A DNA stretch of 64,000 nucleotides, from contig JAWPHD010005120.1 in assembly GCA_037043455.1 (NCBI GenBank), forward strand, positions 1 to 64,000. Reading direction: 5' to 3'. Positions 11,428 to 22,487 of the stretch are shown piece by piece. Source of the stretch: Cyrtodaria siliqua. Its lineage: Eukaryota; Mollusca; Bivalvia; Adapedonta; Hiatellidae. The notes beneath the pieces are model-generated. The model saw only the letters and a list, made by a program, of their open reading frames with translations. It did no database searches and was not told the origin of the DNA. The position numbers and the translations under genes were made by a program. How positions within the stretch are numbered: position 1 is the stretch's first letter; the number at the start of each line of letters is the position of its first letter.

Positions 11428-12317
11428 CTGAAATTATACTACATACAATTAGTTTAAGACTAACACTATATAATATTAGAAGTGACCGTAGACTTACAGA
11501 ACACAGACAATACAAGAAGACTTCACACAGTTATAATATACATATTGCATGCATCTGACTACATACATATATAATAAAATACATACCTTTAAAAAACAAC
11601 AAAACTATAATACATTAACTTACAGTAGAAAACATACAATTATAGTAGACTACATACATTTAGAGTAGACATCTGTCAAATATATTACAGATACTTTGGC
11701 AGAAATATTTTCAATAAAAACGTCTTCTGAAAACTGTCAACTATCAACAATTTGTATATAAACGGTAGTTCCATGTCTGACGAAAATATTATCTAATAGA
11801 AAAACAAGTGATTCACAAACTTCATGGCAAATATAGATATAAAAATCGAACAGGAGAAGTAGATTGATGAAGCTTGACGTTTATTGCACATTTTATCAAG
11901 AACGTCGCCTGAATTTCTGATACACCAAAATAAATTAAACCCAGAGTTTTCATAAGCTTTAGCACAATATTGTTTAACGTGATCTTAAAGGCAGTAAGAC
12001 AAGATGTTAAACGTTTGGAGATATTTGTAGTGGTGCAAGAACTAGAATTGAAAATAAAACGGGCTTTACATGGTTGTTTGTATAATTTGGGAATCCAGTA
12101 CATCGTTGGAAGTCTGTTTTGCTTTTCGTCTATTCCAGCCTTGAAAATCTTGCACTGAGTGATTTGCGTCGAAACAACATTATCTCAGTAGATTGCACTG
12201 GAGAATACGAATTAGTACTCCCGAGTTCCTGAGATAAAATATTGACGTAATGGAGCGTCAAACAATAATTATATTATTAGCTGCTTTATCAGCAGGAACT
12301 AAAATAAACTTATTATG
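11428..12317. other. Right flank of exon 2, intron 1
   Basis: AT-rich. Contains a short V-like start at 11825-11865 (GATATAAAAATCGAACAGGAG). Three short open frames have no recognisable domain. Confidence 0.5.
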
Positions 12318-13128
12318 AAAACCATGGAACGAATGATTAATGAGAGGCTCGTTTGGAACCTGGAATCCAACAAACTGATGACAAAGTATCAAAGTGGATT
12401 CCGATGCCTACGAAGCATAATAGACAATCTCATTCGATTTTAATCGTTTATTAGGGAAGCTTTTGCAAAGAAAGAACATTTAGTCGCTGTATTTTTTGAC
12501 TTGGAGAACGCTTATGCTACTGCATGGAACTACGGTTTTATAATCGTTATGACCTTGGTCTTAGAGGCCGATTACCAATTATTATAGAGCACTTCTTAGA
12601 TGATAGACATTTTGACGGATGTGACATTCATGAACAGGAGATGGTGTGCCGCAAGGAGCAAACTCTCTGTCACCCTTTTTGATATAGAAATTAACAGTAT
12701 AGTTAAATGAATCAATCCTGATGTGGAATGTTCTCTATATGTTGACGACTTTGTTAATGCTATCGTGCAAAAAACATGAACAATATTGAGAGACAATTAC
12801 AACAATGTCTCAATAAACTTCAGACCTGGTCCGATGAAAATGGTTTTAAATATTCTAAATCTAAAACTAATTGTATGCACTTTTGCACTACGCAAACATT
12901 ACGAAGACTCTCATCTAACACTGGATGTGTCACCAATACCAGTAGGACAAAAATCCTTGGTCTTATTTTGATCGTAAATTAACGTTTATACCACACCTTA
13001 AATACTTGAAGGCCAAATGCCTTAAAGCTTTTAATTTACTTAAAGTTGTTGCAAACACTAATTGGACAGCAGATCTTAAAGTCCTCTTATAGTTATACGA
13101 GTATATGCATCGACTCGCAAGTCATACT

Positions 13129-13523
13129 GGCTTTCTAGGCTATTGTTGTTGTTTTTTGTTTTATATTTACACGAGCATATTTGTGTTTTACTTATATTGC
13201 CTATTGATGCTGCCTTGTTGGTTAGAGATTAGATCATGGGGGGGATTTCTTTATTTACACTGTCCTGTTTTAATGGGATGACAGCAGGGTAAGTGTGATG
13301 TTTGGTGCATCCTAGAACCGGTTTAAATCCCCAGTGCCTTTGTTGCCACTGTCCGTTCAAAGGCGGTAGCCCTATTGTCAACCCTTTTGTGTTTGTGATG
13401 TCGTTTGCATTTTTTTATTACTTTTGCATTCTCGTTTGTCTGTTTGCGTGTTTGTTTTTGTGTTTTGTGGTTGACTGTCGTCCTTGAATGCTGCTTTCCC
13501 TGTCCGATATTTTTATCTTTCTT
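13129..13523 (-). mobile_element. V element inserted in the plus-strand LINE copy
   Basis: The LINE sequence GCAAGTCATACT|TGCAGATGC, continuous in the other copy, is split here by about 395 bp containing a reverse-orientation V element (TTTATTTACACTGTCCTGTT, GGCGGTAGCCCTATTGTCAA, CTTTTGTGTTTGTGATGTC). The empty site in the sister LINE gives its approximate borders. Confidence 0.8.
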
Positions 13524-13959
13524 TGCAGATGCTCGATCGTATATATAATCAAGGATTACGACTCGCTTTATGTGCCTTTCCTAAATCATCAGCCGATAGT
13601 CTATATATTAAAGCTAATTAACCATTCCTGTATCATCGACGGGACAAATTAGCCCTTCAATATGTCATTAAATTACAATCCAACCCTTCAACCTCAACTT
13701 TATATACGGTTTTAATCCTTGTTATGAATCTTCATTTAATCGAAGACCGAAGGCCATTCGACCATTTGTTCTTCGTATTAAACCAAAATCAAGAGACACT
13801 GAAATTGACCTAAATTTGATTCCACAAATTTCACCGTGGACTTTGGGGGGACCAACACATATTTTTGTCTTTGTAATAGTAAGAAGTCTGTCACAGATCC
13901 TACTATCTTTCAAAACAAATTTAATGAAATTAAACCGAAAAACAGTATGTTTCATATAT

Positions 13960-14350
13960 ACACAGATGGCTATTAAGATGGAGATAGGGTAGCTGCAGCA
14001 TCTGTCGTTCACAAAACAGCATAAAGGCCTCTATCTTTTCAGCTGGATTTAAAGCAACGAACTTGCTTGCCTTAAACTGTATTAAGGAATCTGATGATGA
14101 CCATTTTGTAATATTTTCTGATTCCCTTTCATCTCTTCAAACTCTGGGTAATATGAAACATGATATCCCAGTTGTGCTTCAACTTTTATAAAAATATGTT
14201 TCTCTTATCGTTAATAATGTTATAATTTTCTGCCGGCTTCCAAGCCAGGTAGGAATACGTGGTAATGATAGAGCTGATAGTGCTGCTGAAGCAGCATTGG
14301 GTTTACATATATCTAATGCCAAATTACCTGATTTTAAAAGTTGTATTAAC
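13960..14350 (+). pseudogene. Decayed RNase H domain of the plus-strand LINE
   Basis: Nucleotide match to 16247-16650 on the other strand, for example ATTTTCTGATTCCCTTTCATC and GGAATACGTGGTAATGATAG. Stops, such as TATTAAGATGG in place of the YTDGSKDG-type site, show loss of function. It keeps a leucine codon where the minus copy has a stop after AAKAA. Confidence 0.75.
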
Positions 14351-15742
14351 AAGTATATTGTATCTATTGGCAAACCGCTTGGGATTTGTAAGTGAACAAT
14401 AAACTTCATTTAATTAACCCGTTACTCGGAGAATAGCGTCCTTCTAGTAGACGTTACACTCATTCATATTTATTACACGGTGAGCAGGTACCAGCATGTA
14501 TGCCCTGTTTTGCACCGTTAATGGTCAAACATATCCTGTTGGAATGTGTAGACAGATCCTATGTGGCAAAGGTACTACGCAATAATTACTACGAAAGAGT
14601 TATTTGATACTATGGATTTTAGTATTATTTTAGATTTCGTGAAATTAACCCGACTTTATAAATAATTATTATATGTTCTTATATACATGATCAATATTTA
14701 CTTGTTTACACATCCGTTGACGGGCATTTGTTTATTTACTTATATACACTGATCAAAATTTCTAAGTATCAACTTTTGTATCTTAACTAATTTTCTTATT
14801 TTAAATATATTTTAGAATAGATATATGATAAGTATTTTGTTTTGACCCATATTTTGTAAAACATTTATTTTTTGTTTAAATTGTTACATCTTTTGAGAGT
14901 TACCCTCCCTTTATATGAACACATGAAATGTGCTGATAAAACAATAACATGAGTCAAAGATCGCTTAAAGATATAAAATTCTTAAATTTGGTATGAAATA
15001 ACAGCAAAAAACATAACAATTTCACCCATTTATCGCAGAATGAAATATGGATAATCTTAAATTACCTCCCTTTAAATTGAATTTTGTTTGAAATTCAAGT
15101 AACTGTAATTCAGCGTTAACATTACATATTTCGAAAATTTCTTTTGCAAACGCATTTGTAGTGGTAATGCTAGTAAAACATGATGTCAAAACAATTTTAA
15201 CTGGCATATTTTAGAATTAGGAACATCGAAAGATTCACTAATTCGAAATACTTAATAAAATCCTATATACCCAGTTGTAAAAGTGTTATAACTTATTTCT
15301 ATGAAAAGACATTGACTTAAAAGTTTTAAAATATGTTCATGCAATCAGAGTAGACAATTCACACTCGTTATTTTGCAGCTTAACCGTTTTTCTAATCAAG
15401 CTCAAAATACACAAATCAATGAGAATATTACTGACATATTCTTAGGTAGGTACTTAGCAATTTGGTTTAGTGTACATAGTTTATATTACTCGTACTACCA
15501 TATCATCCCTTATTTGTAAACAGTTTTATCTTAGTAACATTTACATTAATTTGTAATTACTACTTCATTTCTTATTCTTTCATCAGTTTTTGGGCACAAT
15601 ATGATCTATGTATGTGTCGAGGTGACGTAAAACACCATTCATTCATCCATACACATATAGTAAACTGAATATTTAGAATATATACAATATAAACGCAGAG
15701 TGATGTAACACGAGGCACGCCCCTATCTAAATGTGGATAGTT

Positions 15743-15754
15743 CACGGTGTCAAA
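15743..15754. repeat. Target-site duplication of the minus-strand LINE, 3' side
   Basis: CACGGTGTCAAA, identical to 20692-20703 and immediately next to the LINE's (CATT)n tail. Confidence 0.9.
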
Positions 15755-16246
15755 TGAATGAATCAATGAATGAATGAATGGTGTTTTACGGCACGTCGAT
15801 AAATAGGTCATATTGTGCGCAAAAACTGATGAAAGATGAAGAAATGAAGGATTAATTAAAAATTAATGTAAATATATCAAGATAAAACTATTAAAAAATA
15901 AGGGATGATATGCTAGTAATATAAACTATATATGTAAATCAACGAATGCCCGAAAACGGTATATAAAAAAGTAAATATATACAAGAACATATTATAATTT
16001 ATATAGTCTGACTTCCTTCAGGAAATCTAAAACTAGACTAAAATCTATAGTATTAAATAACTCGGTCATAGTATTAACATTGTAGTACCTTTGACGCATA
16101 GGATCAAAGTCTACAAACGGTTTAATTGAATGGAGTTTATTGTTAACTGACAAATCCCAAGCGGCTTGCCAAGAGTTACGAATATTTGTGTTAATACAAC
16201 TTTTAAAATCAGTATAAGGTAATTTGGTATCAAATATATGTAAACC

Positions 16247-16765
16247 TTATGCTGCTTTAGCAGCACTATCAGCTCTATCATTACCACGTATTCCTACATG
16301 GCTTGGAAGCCAGCAGAAAATAATAACATTATCAATTATAAGAGAATTGTACTTTTCTAAAAGTTGAAGCACAACTGGGTTATCATGTTTCATATTACCC
16401 AGTGCTTGAAGAGATGAAAGGGAATCAGAAAAGATTACAAAATGGTCATCATCAGATTCCTGAATATAATTTAAGGCAAGTTCAATTGCCTTAAGTTCAG
16501 TTGAAATGATAGAGGCCTTGTCATGCAGGCGGCTCTTTATGCTGTGTCTGTGAACAACAGCTGCTGCAGCTACCTTATCTCCATCTTTAGAACCATCTGT
16601 GTATATATGTTGAAAGTTACTGTATTTCGATTTAATTTCATTAAATTTGCTTTGAAAGACAGTAGTGTCTGTACTGCATTTGTTACTATTACAAAGGTCG
16701 AAAATAATTGTTGGTGTTTCCAAAGTCCACTTTGGAATTTGTGGTACTTTGTACTTGGCAATCAA
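16247..16765 (-). pseudogene. LINE RNase H domain and connector
   Basis: All four type I RNase H acidic positions are visible: D in YTDGS, E in STELKAIELAL, D in FSDSLSS and D in GNDRADSAAK. A stop follows AAKAA where the plus-strand copy codes for leucine. Upstream, the connector to the RT (16766-17085) is broken by a stop (LRLA*GAF). Confidence 0.88.
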
Positions 16766-17085
16766 ATTTAGGTCGATTTCAGTGTCTCTTAATTTTGGTT
16801 TAATACGAAGACCAAATGGTCGGATGGCCTTCGGTTTTCGATCAAAAAGAGGTTCACAACTAGGATTAAAGACATTATCGAAAGTTGGGTTTGAAGGGTT
16901 AGATTTTAATTTAATGGCATATTGAACGGCTAACTTGTCCCGTCTATGAGACAGTGATGGTTGATTAGCTTCAACATATAGACTTTCGGCTTGTGATGTA
17001 CGAAAGGCACCTTAGGCGAGTCGTAATCCTTGATTATGTATAGGATCGAGCATCTGCAAGTATGACTTGCGAGTCGATTCATATA

Positions 17086-18426
17086 CTATTGAGCCGTAGT
17101 CCAGCTTGGATCTGATAAGAGATCTATAAAGCTGTAAAGGACTTTACGATCTGCTCCCCAGTTAGTGTTTGCAACAACTTTAAGTAAATAAAGAGCTTTA
17201 AGGCATTTGGCCTTCAAATATTTAAGGTGTGGTATAAACGTTAATTTACGGTCGAAAATAAGACCAAGGAATTTTGCCTCATCTACTACTGGTATTGGTG
17301 ACACATCCAGTGTTAGATGAGGGTCTTCATGATGTTTACGTAATTGACAAAAGTGCATACAATTAGTTTTAGATTTAGAAAATTTAAAACCATTTTCATC
17401 CGACCAGGTCTGAAGTTTATTCAGACATTGTTGCAGTTGTCTCTCAATAGTGTTCATGTTTTTTGCACGATAACATATAACAAAGTCGTCAACATAGAGA
17501 CCAATCCACACCAGGATTGATGCATTTAACTATACTGTTAATTTTTATACTAAAAAGGGTGACAGAGAGTATGCTGCCCTGTGGCACACCCATCTCCTGC
17601 TCATGCATGTCAGAGAGGGTTGAACCCATTCGGACACGAAACTGTCTGTCCTCTAAGAAATTCTCTATAAAAATTGCCAAGCGACCTCTAAGACCAAGGT
17701 CATGGAGATCATTCATAATACCGTACTTACATGCAGTATCATAAGCTTTCTCCAAGTCAAAAAGTACAGCGACTAGATGTTCTTTCTTTACGAAAGCTTC
17801 CCTAATAAATGATTCAAATCGAATGAGATTGTCTGTTGTGCCTCGTTGGCGCCGGAATCCACTTTGATACTTCGTTATCAGCTTGTTGGATTCCAGGTAC
17901 CAAACGAGTCTCTCATTAATCATTCGTTCCATGGTTTTACATATACAATCGTTAAAGCAATACGGCGATAATTTATTGGGTCCGTATGATCCTTTCCCGG
18001 TTTGGGAACTGGAATAACGATTGCATCCCGCCAAGAATCGGGGAAGTTTCCTGTCACCCAAACCTTATTAAATATATCAAGAAGTGTAGAGAGACAGGTT
18101 TCAGGTAAATGTTTTAATAATTGATAATGGATATCATCAGGACCAGCTGATGTATCATGAGCCATTTTAAGGGATTCTCGAAGTTCTTTGAGAGTGAACA
18201 GTTTATTGTATTTCTCCAAATTTTTAGACTTGAAATTCAGCTTCTTCTGTTCTTTTAGTTTCTTATTTTTTAGAAAATTTGGTTGACAATTTTCAGAAGA
18301 AGAATTTTTAGAAAAAGTTTCTGTCAAAGTGTTCGTAATATCTTTGACAGAAGTAATATCCTCATTATCAGTTTTAAGATAATTTACACAACTAGAATTA
18401 CCTTTACCGTTTATTTTCCGGACCAT
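17086..18426 (-). pseudogene. LINE reverse transcriptase domain, frameshifted
   Basis: Read through three frames: SAGPDDI and PVPKPGKD (RT motifs 1-2), YQSGFRR, FDLEKAYDT (motif A), MGVPQGSI (motif B), YVDDFVICY (motif C, catalytic DD), then FLGLIFDRKLTF. Frameshifts lie at about 17960-18060 and about 17500; a further stop or shift follows at about 17090. Motifs fit a non-LTR RT. Confidence 0.9.
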
Positions 18427-18429
18427 GTC

Positions 18430-19470
18430 CTACGTCTTCTTAAGAGATGAACGAGAATTCAGCCTAGAGACATAAGATCTCCAGGATTTCCTCTTGCTAT
18501 CGTTAATAGTACGACGGGCTTTCGCACGAAAAACTCTAAAAGTATCTAAATTATTTTGAGTTGGCCGCAAGTTAAAAGCATTCAATGCAGCTTTACGATC
18601 GCTGACTGCCTTTTTGCAGTCATCATCGTACCATGGTTTATGTGGGCGTTTTGGATTTGCCGAGGTTTTTGGAATAGTTTGATCAGCTATATCATGAAGG
18701 ATTTTGGTAAAAAGAGCAGTTGCGTCTTCGACATCCTCGAAAACGGAAGGCTTTAACTGTTCCTCACAAAGAGATTGAAACGTATCCCAATCAGCTTTGC
18801 GAAGTTTCCATCGTTGCATTTTTTCGAGAAGTGGAGGACCGATATTTTCAAGAAATATGGGGAAGTGGTCACTTCCACACAGGTCGTCACCAACACTCCA
18901 CGAAAAATCCATGAAGAGCGTTGGATCTCATATTGTTAAATCAATGGAAGAATGAGAGCCTGTAGCTGGATGTAAATAAGTATGTGATTTGTTATCATTA
19001 AAAATACACAAATTATTTTTGGCTAAGAAATCTTCAACTTTCTTGCCTTTATCGTTAATATCCTTACAACCCCAAATGTAGTTGTGTGTATTAAAACCAC
19101 CCAAGAGTATAAATGGTGTTGGCAATTGTGCAACTAGGTGATTTAAATCTTTAAGTTCTAGTGAAGAACTGGGCGGTAAATATAAGGAGCATATTGTTAT
19201 AACTCTGTGCATCGTAACACTGACCGCAACAGCTTCCAAACCAGTTTTCAACGCAACAGTTCTGTGAGGAACGTTTCGATTCACAAGAATCGAAACTCCT
19301 CCAGAAGCTGTATCATATGTATCACAAATATAGTTATACAATGAATAGTTTTTAAAAGATATCTTATCAGTAGTCTTCAAGAAAGTTTCTTGAAGTCAAA
19401 ATGCAACAGGGATGTGTTTATTTAAAAGTAAGCTGATTTCATCATAATTAGGTTTTAAACCTCGCCAGTT
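18430..19470 (-). pseudogene. LINE apurinic-type endonuclease and linker, with stops
   Basis: Starts IIEWNWRGL (the usual WN.RGL start) at about 19470. An internal TGA precedes LQETFLK, which holds the catalytic-type E. GGFNTHNYIWG stands where GDFN.H...WG is expected, so the usual catalytic Asp is Gly. SSIDLTI is followed by another TGA, then GSDHFPI (catalytic D and H present). A third stop (KKT*DMV) separates it from the RT part. Confidence 0.85.
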
Positions 19471-19502
19471 CCATTCAATGATCTTATTTGATTTTGTCGT
19501 TA

Positions 19503-20660
19503 CTAAGGCGGAAGTACGGGCTTACGGCCTTTGGGTTTGGCAGACCTTGGAGACTTTGGAGACTTTGGGAGTTCCAGACGTGCTGAATCATCAACCTCCA
19601 TCTCCAAGTCTCCAAATATGTTGTGAAGTTCAATCGGATCATCAGATCCTTTTGACTGCTTCCTTAACCCGGGAGTTTTCTTTTTCCTTGCTGTCACGTC
19701 CGTGGCAGCAGTTCTGATTGGTGACGAACTCTTGGGAGACTTCGTCGGATTTGACGAACCTTTGGAAGAGTTCGTCGGGTGTGGTGGACTCTTGGTTGCA
19801 CTAGAGTCCGTCGAATTAGATGAAGTAGATGTAGTAGGTGTAGGAGTTGTTGAGGATATAGTTGAAGGAGTTTTAGGCTTGGAAGCCACAAGAGGATTTG
19901 GGAGCTACAGGAGGCTTATTTAAGAGGACCGCAGTTTGAGAGGCTGAAGATGTTTTAGAAGATTCCCGAACGGAGGTGGGAATAGTAGCAAACACGTTGG
20001 AGTCTATTGGCCAGGTTATCACGGTCTGCACCGCGATATACCTGGTAGCTGGTTTCTCAACCCTACTCGCATCGGCATATGATGTGCCAGATGGAGTGGG
20101 TGTAGTTAGACCTTCAACAAGTTTCCTAGCTTCAGGAAAGGAAATGTTCTTTTCAGTCTTAACTTTCTGTATTTCCTTCTCGTGCTTCCACTTCGGACAA
20201 TCCTTAGAGAAAGATCCGTGGGTACCCTTGCAGTTAACGCAAGAGGCGGACTTTTTGCAATTGGCGAAGACGCTATGACCCTCCTGGCCGCTTAGGGCAC
20301 AGACTTGAGCAGCTCGCTTGCATCTTTCTCTATGGTGACCAAAGAGTTGACAGTTAAAACATCGAAGAGGGTTTGGAATGAAGGGGTCAACTGGTAGAAT
20401 GATATATCCAGTTTTGATGGTCTTTGGGAGATTTGGTGTGCTGAAAGTAAGCACAAAAGTATTTGTAGGAGTGAGTTTGTCACTCCGCCTCGTACTGATG
20501 CGCGTACCTCCGTCACACCTTGGGATTTCAGGTTTTGGGTCATTTCTTCAAGAGTGCAGTGCTCCAGTTCCCTGGAGCGTACTACACCCTTTGAAGAATT
20601 GAGAGAAATGTGAGGGATAACCTCAACACGGATATTTACAAAAGTTTGAATAGAAAGGAG
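19503..20660 (-). pseudogene. LINE ORF1 (Gag-like) with zinc knuckles, frameshifted
   Basis: Contains SSKGVVRSRELEHC and LKSQGVTEV, then (after a frameshift near 20497) PTNTFVLTFSTPNLP and NPLRCFNCQLFGHHRERC (a CCHC knuckle), with more Cys/His-rich knuckle-like sequence (CVNCKGTHGSFSKDC). A second frameshift near 19885 leads to a Ser/Thr/Pro-rich C-terminus ending at a stop near 19503. This layout is common in RNase H-bearing LINEs. The N-terminus is lost by 5' truncation. Confidence 0.85.
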
Positions 20661-20691
20661 ATTGTCAGAGTGTGATTTTTGGCACGCTCAC

Positions 20692-20703
20692 CACGGTGTC
20701 AAA
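20692..20703. repeat. Target-site duplication of the minus-strand LINE, 5' side
   Basis: CACGGTGTCAAA, matching 15743-15754. Confidence 0.9.
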
Positions 20704-20830
20704 GTTAAAGTCATCTCTCTTAACACAGCTTTTAGTATGTAATTATGTAATCTCTGAGATCGAGAGATGAAGATAGAGGAATGCTGCTATGTTATTCGAA
20801 CTGTTGATTTTATCCAACGTGAATTAATAT
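20692..20830. repeat. Dispersed repeat X (LINE target), right half
   Basis: Matches 62095-62215 (AAGTTAAAGT.ATCTCTCT, GAGGAATGCTGCTATG, CGAACTGTTGA.TTTATCCAA). Its left half lies at about 15690-15742, on the other side of the LINE, so the LINE split an older X copy. Confidence 0.8.
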
Positions 20831-21880
20831 TAATGACCATATGAGCAAAGAACGGATTATCAATACTGAGTATGTAATCTAGATACCGAGATGTATCTTA
20901 AAAACGCAACAGTTATGTCTCTCTTGCTAGCTGGTGACAAACCCAATATAAAATCACTTCATAGCCGTATAGAAACAAATCTGCGACAAGCGGCACACAG
21001 AAGTAAACATAGGAATACCAACAAAATAGCGGAATAAAGTTTCACGAATCAGTAGTGTTATTTTACTGGTCCTTTGGGACCAACGAGCCCAATATAGGTG
21101 GCTTTGAAGTAGAATACCGCTTAAGCGGGTGCTAGCGGGCGTGAGAGGTGTTGCTTCTTTCATTACTTCTCATGGACTCAATAAAACCGAGTCTGCTGCT
21201 TTATTCTCTTAGTTGTGTTTGTTGCTCCCAAAGGATCACCTTTATCAGTATTTATCCAAAAGAAAAGATCACGCTCTACAAACACCATTGGGGACGTTAG
21301 TAAAGAAAGCACTGAAAATATACCAGGAAGGAAAAGTAGTTCTTTCTCTAGTTAATGTCCTCTGTATCGGCTGAATCTATTTATCTTTGATCAGGTTATG
21401 TGGTATAGTAGTGCTGCATAGTGTTGAAAAGTCATAGGTGCTTAGACTTAAAGTAGAGGCATAGAATACATATCTAATTATAAGTGTAATTTAAATTTAA
21501 CTATTTAACAAGTTAACATCTGTTAGTTATATGTCCTACATGCCTAAAGCTGGTTCCATGCATAAGTACTGCAGCTGACTATCAAAATATACTACTCAAA
21601 ATTTGCTAAGGATCATTTTTTTGCTGTCTAAATTTCTTGCTGAAATAAATAACATTATCTCTATTTTACATGAAAGTATTTAGGCTGTGTATAGTCATGT
21701 GATCTCATGACTTGATTCAAACTGTGAAATTGTTGAAGTATCAATGAAATTAATATCGTTATTGTGAATTAATTTCTAATAAAGTTATAAGAATAAAAGT
21801 GATCTTTATCAAATTTTGTGTAGTATATATAATTGAAGTATACTGTTGGATGGTAGATTGTACATTATAGTTTGCATTAC
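20831..21880. other. Unassigned intron 1 sequence
   Basis: No recognisable gene or strong repeat. The 69-codon minus-strand frame at 20954-21163 has no known domain. Confidence 0.4.
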
Positions 21881-22439
21881 TGTTTGGGGCGCTTGTTTCA
21901 GCCAAAGGGTTTTTGGTCTTTTAAGATAAAATTAATCTACCACCTAAATAAGTTATATTTCAGTGAAACAGACATTTTTAATGGTAAATAAAAATACCTT
22001 ACTTTTCAAAATCGGTTGAGAAATACAAAATTCATGCGCGATAGTTGTTTTTGATATGGGGCATTTTCAATGCAAAATTCTGCTGCGTGAAAAATTGGAT
22101 TTCTTTTTTTTTTTAGAATTTTTATCCAAAAATGGTTTTAAATTGATGGATATAAGTAAATTAAGACAGTTTTATAGCAAAATATGAAGGTAAACTGAAG
22201 TTATTTGAAATTTCTTAATTTTCTGCAGTTCCACCAACAAGGAATTTACATAGGAAAAACCCCATCAACAAAACATTTTGGCTCTAAAATATTTATTTTG
22301 TCAACCGATTTTCAAAATTAAAGTAGTTTTATTTACCACTGAAAATGCCAATTCTAATCATATATAACTGATGTGCATATGATTTAAACTGCTCAAGTTA
22401 TTGCAGAAAAACCTTTGGCTGAAACAAGCGCCCCAAACA
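21881..22439. mobile_element. MITE-like foldback element, 559 bp
   Basis: Ends are matching inverted repeats: TGTTTGGGGCGCTTGTTTCA at the left and its reverse complement at the right, extending to CAGCCAAAGG. Subterminal inverted matches also occur (TTTTCAAAATCGGTTGA with TCAACCGATTTTCAAAA). No coding capacity. No clear target-site duplication seen. Lies in intron 1, about 50 bp from the donor of exon 1. Confidence 0.85.
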
Positions 22440-22487
22440 ATAGGTTTACTTGTTATCTGTCATAATCATAATAAACCATATGTATAC

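Larger units (their letters stand above)
12318..15648 (+). mobile_element. 5'-truncated copy of the RNase H-bearing LINE (plus strand)
   Basis: Same family as 15755-20691, opposite strand. Starts abruptly at AAACCATGGAACGAATG within the RT domain and continues through palm and thumb regions (12318-13128), RNase H (about 13960-14350) and a 3' UTR ending CATTCATTCATCC at about 15648. Interrupted by a V element at 13129-13523. About 715 bp at 14750-15465 is absent from the minus copy (later insertion, or a deletion in the other copy). Stops and frameshifts occur throughout, so it is dead. Confidence 0.85.
15755..20691 (-). mobile_element. Non-LTR retrotransposon (I/Jockey-like group with RNase H), 4.9 kb, 5'-truncated and inactive
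   Basis: Order on the minus strand: ORF1 with zinc knuckles, endonuclease, reverse transcriptase, RNase H, 3' UTR, (CATT)n tail. Flanked by identical 12-bp direct repeats (15743-15754 and 20692-20703), so both ends are defined. The 5' end starts inside ORF1 (its N-terminal part and 5' UTR are absent), as expected from incomplete reverse transcription. ORF1 has two frameshifts; ORF2 has several stops and frameshifts. Domain order and the RNase H suggest an I, Nimb or Jockey-superfamily element; the exact clade needs a phylogeny. It sits in intron 1 of the SLC16-like gene on the gene's sense strand. Confidence 0.9.

Noticed and set aside
16523..16925. Plus-strand open frames opposite the LINE RNase H
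   Set aside because: Antisense shadows of the clearly conserved RNase H frame on the minus strand.
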